Source of the DNA: CAYRJD01 sp965205925
GTDB lineage: Bacteria > Actinomycetota > Acidimicrobiia > Acidimicrobiales > Poriferisodalaceae
Direction of reading: 5' to 3'
Assembly (NCBI GenBank): GCA_965205925.1
Contig: OZ242183.1
Location: 744,001-808,000 of the forward strand
DNA length: 64,000 nucleotides
Shown here: in pieces, positions 60,841-64,000 of the stretch
How positions within the stretch are numbered: the stretch's first letter is position 1
Layout: each line of letters opens with the position of its first letter
The notes under the pieces: generated by a model
What the model was told of the DNA's origin: nothing
Databases searched by the model: none
What the model saw: only the letters and a program-made list of their open reading frames with translations
Translations under genes and position numbers: made by a program

Positions 60841-60870
60841 AAATACGTAGAACTAAAATACGCAAAACTA
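60841..60870 (+). repeat. Imperfect 15-bp tandem duplication between genes
   Basis: aaatacgtagaacta (60841-60855) is followed by aaatacgcaaaacta (60856-60870), spanning the stop codon of the SCO1664-family gene on the minus strand. It marks the right edge of the AT-rich segment. Confidence 0.75.
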
Positions 60871-61629
60871 AACCAGCGGCCACGGCCAACGGCGACCGCT
60901 TTCATCTGTAGGGAACTTCCCTAGGTCGACTATTTGCCTAGCTCGCTCTTGTGTCGCTTCGATCTCGGACGAGGTCAACCAGGGCTCTAGCCGCTTTAAC
61001 GGCTCGGTGCTGATCCTCTGTAGATCCTCGAGCATTGCATCTGTTAGCTGCTCGCCAGCAAAATCCCAGATCACCGTTCTCAGCTTGAAGTCTTCCGAAA
61101 AACACAGCCCCTGATCGATGCCATAGATCTGCCCCCAGTTAGACAACAAACAATGCCCCGCCTTGCGATCGGTGTTGTTTGCGACAAGATCAAACAAGCA
61201 AATCGCGCGCAAAACATCATGATGCTCCTCGTGCTCCATCAAGTCAAAATAATGCTGCGAGAAATCTGAATCGATGAAAAACTGCAGCGATCCGACACCG
61301 TGCGGGCCATCTCGCTTAACGGTTGGCGGGATGAAATTCCAGTCCATCAGGTCGCTTAACTCAAATGCGGCTATCTCACGCCGGTAAAGTCCGTCTGGAA
61401 AATCCCACAAAGGGCGCTCACCCTTCGCTGGTTTGTAGATGCCAGCCGCAGCAGTCTCTCCCGCAGCATTCTTAATTCCCACTAAAAAGGTGCCGTTACT
61501 CGCTCCTGGCATGCGAGCGACCAGATTTAGTTCACCAGTTTTGAGTAACTCAAGCGCATCGTCGTATGTGAATTTTTGCGACTGTTCGCCGCCTTCGTTC
61601 TTCGTTGTGTCAGGCGTGCCAGGAGGCAT
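60868..61629 (-). CDS. SCO1664 family protein
   Basis: 253 residues with a PI3/4-kinase-like fold: YDDALELLKTGELNLVARMPGASNGTFLVGI, AAGIYKPAKGERPLWDFPDGLYRREIAAFELS, CLFDLVANNTDRKAGHCLL and IYGIDQGLCFSEDFKLRTVIWDFAGE. It matches the conserved actinobacterial SCO1664 family of unknown function. It is encoded 6 bp after the DUF3090 gene, the usual arrangement. Confidence 0.9.
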   Translation of the reverse strand: MPPGTPDTTKNEGGEQSQKFTYDDALELLKTGELNLVARMPGASNGTFLVGIKNAAGETAAAGIYKPAKGERPLWDFPDGLYRREIAAFELSDLMDWNFIPPTVKRDGPHGVGSLQFFIDSDFSQHYFDLMEHEEHHDVLRAICLFDLVANNTDRKAGHCLLSNWGQIYGIDQGLCFSEDFKLRTVIWDFAGEQLTDAMLEDLQRISTEPLKRLEPWLTSSEIEATQERARQIVDLGKFPTDESGRRWPWPLV

Positions 61630-61635
61630 CCAGGC

Positions 61636-62127
61636 TTAGTCCTTCAGCGGGCGATGCCCGTTGCGCTTTGCAAAATCACGACCATCATCAATCAACAGCA
61701 ACGCGTGTTTGCAAAATGCGCCCACCAGCTCGGGTCGCAGGTGAAACAGAGCAGAAGCAGGCTCTAAGGCGCCATCACCATCACCACCAGCAGTGTCATC
61801 ACCGGTGCCAGCATCGGTCAACTCTCTCGCCACCACCACGATGATGCCTGTGTCAGGATCAAGTCCTGCTCCCAGTTCCGCCACCGTCCAAGCCGCCGCT
61901 ACCGGCTCCTTCAGCGACATCAAAGGCGCTGGCGGCTCCACCAGATCGTGTTTCTCAAGCAGTTGTTTCAGGGCAGTGGCCAATGCGCCCACCTGCGTTT
62001 TCTCAAGCTTCAGCGTGACGACCTGGTCGCCATCCACACCCTGCAAAAAGAAGATTCGTTGACCGGGTCGCCCAATAGCAGCGGCAATAAGGCTGTCGGT
62101 GTTGCGTAGTTCAAAACTCTCAGACAT
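61636..62127 (-). CDS. DUF3090 family protein
   Basis: 163 residues, beginning SESFELRNTDSLIAAAIGRPGQRIFFLQGVDGDQVVTLKLEKTQV with the C-terminal LCKHALLLI-type end (FCKHALLLIDDGRDFAKRNGHRP). This short actinobacterial family of unknown function co-occurs with the SCO1664 family and the histidine phosphatase next door. A Gly/Asp/Thr-rich stretch (TDAGTGDDTAGGDGDGA) is a likely disordered insert. Confidence 0.9.
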   Translation of the reverse strand: MSESFELRNTDSLIAAAIGRPGQRIFFLQGVDGDQVVTLKLEKTQVGALATALKQLLEKHDLVEPPAPLMSLKEPVAAAWTVAELGAGLDPDTGIIVVVARELTDAGTGDDTAGGDGDGALEPASALFHLRPELVGAFCKHALLLIDDGRDFAKRNGHRPLKD

Positions 62128-62143
62128 AACTCACTTCGACAGT

Positions 62144-62171
62144 ATTACGGGGTCGTGATTACGGGGTCGTG
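62144..62171 (+). repeat. Perfect 14-bp tandem duplication, intergenic
   Basis: attacggggtcgtg is repeated at 62144-62157 and 62158-62171, just upstream of the DUF3090 gene start (62127, minus strand). Confidence 0.9.
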
Positions 62172-62192
62172 CGACATTAGGAGTCAGCCTGC

Positions 62193-62831
62193 TCAGGCAG
62201 GTTTCAGTTCGGTCAGGTCCGAAGTGTTGTTGGTGGTTAGCACCGTTGGTCCACTCGATCCCAGCGACACGGCGGTAACTGAGCAAGGTGATACCACGAT
62301 GCGCTGAAACAGATCAAGATGTGTACCCATCGCATGCGCAATGAAGGCACGAATCGGATCGGCATGCGCAACGGCTACCACGGTCTTGCCACTGTGACGT
62401 TCGGTTATCTCACTTACAGCCGAAACAAACCGAATCTGCATTTCACTAAACGACTCACCATCCGGAAAGCGAAATCCACTGGGATAGCGCTGCACAGTGC
62501 GCCACGCTTTCAGCTTGTACAAAGCGGCCAGCTTGCGTCCGGTCCATTTACCGACATCAAGCTCGTTGAGGCCTTCGTGAGTTTTGACCTGTTTGCCGCT
62601 GGCTTTAGCGATGTAACCAGCGGTTTGTTGAGCTCGCAGCAATGGCGATGCATACACGGCCGCAATGTGCTTTGACAGCGCGGCGATGCGTTGCCCAGCA
62701 TTTTGCGCCTGTTGGATGCCCGTGTCGGATAGTTCCACGCCCTCGCGGCGACCGTATAGCTCGGTGCCCGTGGTAGGAGTGGCCCCATGGCGAACCAACA
62801 GCACCAAAGTGGGTCGATTGCTAACGGGCAC
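62193..62831 (-). CDS. Histidine phosphatase superfamily protein (MSMEG_4193-like)
   Basis: About 212 residues. The phosphohistidine motif LLVRHG is near the N-terminus, with YASPLLRAQQTAGYIA, the GLNELDVGKWTGR segment, and the second catalytic His in VVAVAHADPIRAF. Clustered with DUF3090 and SCO1664-family genes, it fits the MSMEG_4193 family of putative phosphomutases. GTG 62831 gives the family-like start; the frame runs to GTG 62897. Confidence 0.85.
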   Translation of the reverse strand: MPVSNRPTLVLLVRHGATPTTGTELYGRREGVELSDTGIQQAQNAGQRIAALSKHIAAVYASPLLRAQQTAGYIAKASGKQVKTHEGLNELDVGKWTGRKLAALYKLKAWRTVQRYPSGFRFPDGESFSEMQIRFVSAVSEITERHSGKTVVAVAHADPIRAFIAHAMGTHLDLFQRIVVSPCSVTAVSLGSSGPTVLTTNNTSDLTELKPA

Positions 62832-62978
62832 ACGCTGACGGTACCCAAACCGATGATGCGCCACTGCCAACACCAGCAACCTGTAACTCAGGCACACTTG
62901 CTGTGTGAGTGACCCGAGGCAAATCCAGTACGCCTACACAAATGCCCGGCGTTGTCGCTCCTACACGCACAAAGCCTG

Positions 62979-63710
62979 ATGCCTAGGAAAGAAATCTCAG
63001 CGTTGTCGCAACTAGACCAACTGAACCAGAAGATCATTTCATGCAGGCGCTGCGACCGGCTGGTGGAGTGGCGTGAACAAGTAGCGCATCAAAATCGTCG
63101 TGCTGCTTTCAAAGATGAGCAGTACTGGGGCAAGCCAGTGCCAGCATTCGGCGACCCCGAAGCGTCGATAATCATCGTGGGCTTGGCGCCAGCTGCTCAT
63201 GGGGCTAACCGCACCGGACGAATGTTTACCGGCGACAGGTCGGGCGATTTTCTGTATGCATCCCTGCATCGATGCGGTTTGGGAAACAAGCCCACATCAC
63301 AACACCAAGACGACGGCTTGAAGCTGACAGATACCTACATCACCGCTGCGGTGCGTTGCGCCCCACCAGCTAACAAGCCAACGACCGTAGAGCGCGATCT
63401 CTGCTCGGATTACTTAGTTTCGGAATTAGCGCTGCTGCGTTCCGCACGTGTGGTGGTAGCGCTTGGTGCATTCGCCTATGGCGTGATGTGTTTACTGCTT
63501 GGAGTGAAACCACGTCCCAAATTTGGCCACGGCGTATGCGTTGATCTAGAAGAAGCTGTTACTCAAAAAACTGGCGCAGTTCAGCGACTTGGCTTGACGC
63601 ATCTGCTTTGCTCGTTTCACCCCAGTCAGCAGAACACCTTCACAGGCCGCCTAACCGAACAGATGCTCGACGATGTCTTCGTGCAGTCAAGAAACCTGGC
63701 CGGGCTATGA
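62979..63710 (+). CDS. udgB: Family 5 uracil-DNA glycosylase (UdgB)
   Basis: About 243 residues. Fe-S cluster cysteines begin with CRRC (ISCRRCDRLVEWRE), the active-site motif is GLAPAAHGANRTGRMFTGDRSG, and the second motif is HPSQQNTFTGRLT. Family 5 enzymes lack the catalytic Asp/Asn of Ung and excise uracil, hypoxanthine and other deaminated bases. ATG 62979 is preferred to TTG 62952. The stop overlaps the next gene's ATG by 4 bp. Confidence 0.92.
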   Translation: MPRKEISALSQLDQLNQKIISCRRCDRLVEWREQVAHQNRRAAFKDEQYWGKPVPAFGDPEASIIIVGLAPAAHGANRTGRMFTGDRSGDFLYASLHRCGLGNKPTSQHQDDGLKLTDTYITAAVRCAPPANKPTTVERDLCSDYLVSELALLRSARVVVALGAFAYGVMCLLLGVKPRPKFGHGVCVDLEEAVTQKTGAVQRLGLTHLLCSFHPSQQNTFTGRLTEQMLDDVFVQSRNLAGL

Positions 63711-64000
63711 AAACCGTGCGGTTCAAGTCGAAAGCGATACTGACGATGCTTGCAGCGACACTGCTGCTGAGCTGCTCGGCTTCCAACGGCGATGATGCCA
63801 ACGGTGCCGATTCAAATAACGCAGGCACCACCACGTCGATTTTCATTGGAAACCCAGGCACGCTGGTTTCCCCCACCACAGATCCTCCGCCACATGCCAG
63901 CACAGGCAACTTGCTGCCAATAGAGACCGTCGTTGCATTCTTAGATGCTTGTGTAGCGGATTCCGGGCTGGTTGGCCCGTGCCGCTGTGCGGCAGAACGA
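63707..64000 (+). CDS. Lipoprotein, 5' part only (runs off the window)
   Basis: 98 residues are visible from ATG 63707 (ATGA overlap with the glycosylase gene) to the window edge with no stop. Basic start MKTVRFKSK, hydrophobic core, lipobox LLLSC (Cys23), then a Gly/Asn/Asp/Thr linker with TTTS and PTTDPPP, and the beginning of a Cys-containing domain (VVAFLDACVADSGL, CRC). I cannot assign a family from this fragment. Confidence 0.75.
   Translation, partial: MKTVRFKSKAILTMLAATLLLSCSASNGDDANGADSNNAGTTTSIFIGNPGTLVSPTTDPPPHASTGNLLPIETVVAFLDACVADSGLVGPCRCAAER

Overview
The window reads as a gene-dense chromosomal segment of an actinobacterium of moderate GC (about 53% where I counted by eye). 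Actinobacterial markers seen directly are a WhiB-type Fe-S regulator, a PdtaS-like HisKA_2 sensor kinase, a DUF3107 protein, the DUF3090 / SCO1664-family / histidine-phosphatase trio, and a ~70-residue stand-alone biotin carrier like mycobacterial TB7.3. Lnt, a complete System I cytochrome c maturation operon, a cyanobacterial-style GpgS and the moderate GC make me infer a deep branch such as Acidimicrobiia rather than a classical high-GC mycelial or mycobacterial lineage; that placement is inference. I see no rRNA, tRNA, insertion sequence, phage or CRISPR array, no convincing intrinsic terminator, and no gene-free stretch longer than about 300 bp.
Layout. 1-2 kb: methyltransferase and GT4 glycosyltransferase on the minus strand. 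2-6.5 kb: hemE, hemY-type oxidase, lnt. 6.5-9 kb: 2-hydroxyacid dehydrogenase and guaB (minus). 9.1-12.3 kb: a convergent glucosylglycerate module (GpgS and a GH13_18 phosphorylase). 12.4-18.6 kb: acyl-CoA ligase, MFS transporter, DsbB-like protein, a membrane-anchored protein with two DM13 domains, SDR. 18.6-20.7 kb: livH-livM permeases. 20.8-22.9 kb: methylthioadenosine salvage (deaminase plus phosphorylase). 23-25.6 kb: phenylacetyl-CoA epoxidase genes paaA-paaD-paaB-paaC. 25.6-28 kb: orphan molybdopterin-binding oxidoreductase subunit. 28-31.8 kb: cobalamin riboswitch followed by btuF-btuC-btuD-cobO, then an orphan peptide-type binding lipoprotein and rsgA. 34.6-44.3 kb: two enoyl-CoA hydratases, a DUF3048 lipoprotein, MscS channel, valS, small membrane proteins, a class III CoA-transferase. 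44.4-51.4 kb: biotin carrier and ccmA-B-C-D-E-F-G-H. 51.4-57.8 kb: Mrp ATPase, SelO, DUF3107, PdtaS-like kinase, WhiB protein, lipid-kinase-like protein. 57.8-59.6 kb: etfB-etfA. 59.65-60.8 kb: an AT-rich gene for a stand-alone restriction-type nuclease domain protein. 60.9-64 kb: SCO1664 / DUF3090 / phosphatase trio, a family 5 uracil-DNA glycosylase and the beginning of a lipoprotein gene cut by the window end.
How the genes fit together. Heme synthesis (hemE, hemY) and heme export and ligation (ccm) support c-type cytochromes. CcmG, CcmH, DsbB and the DM13 protein point to extracytoplasmic thiol/redox chemistry. ETF, acyl-CoA ligase, enoyl-CoA hydratases, CoA-transferase and the Paa epoxidase describe acid and aromatic catabolism. 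The B12 genes are uptake and salvage. Most genes sit in short operons with ATGA/GTGA overlaps and many use GTG or TTG starts. A recurring feature is short perfect tandem duplications (9-24 bp) between genes and inside surface loops of conserved enzymes.
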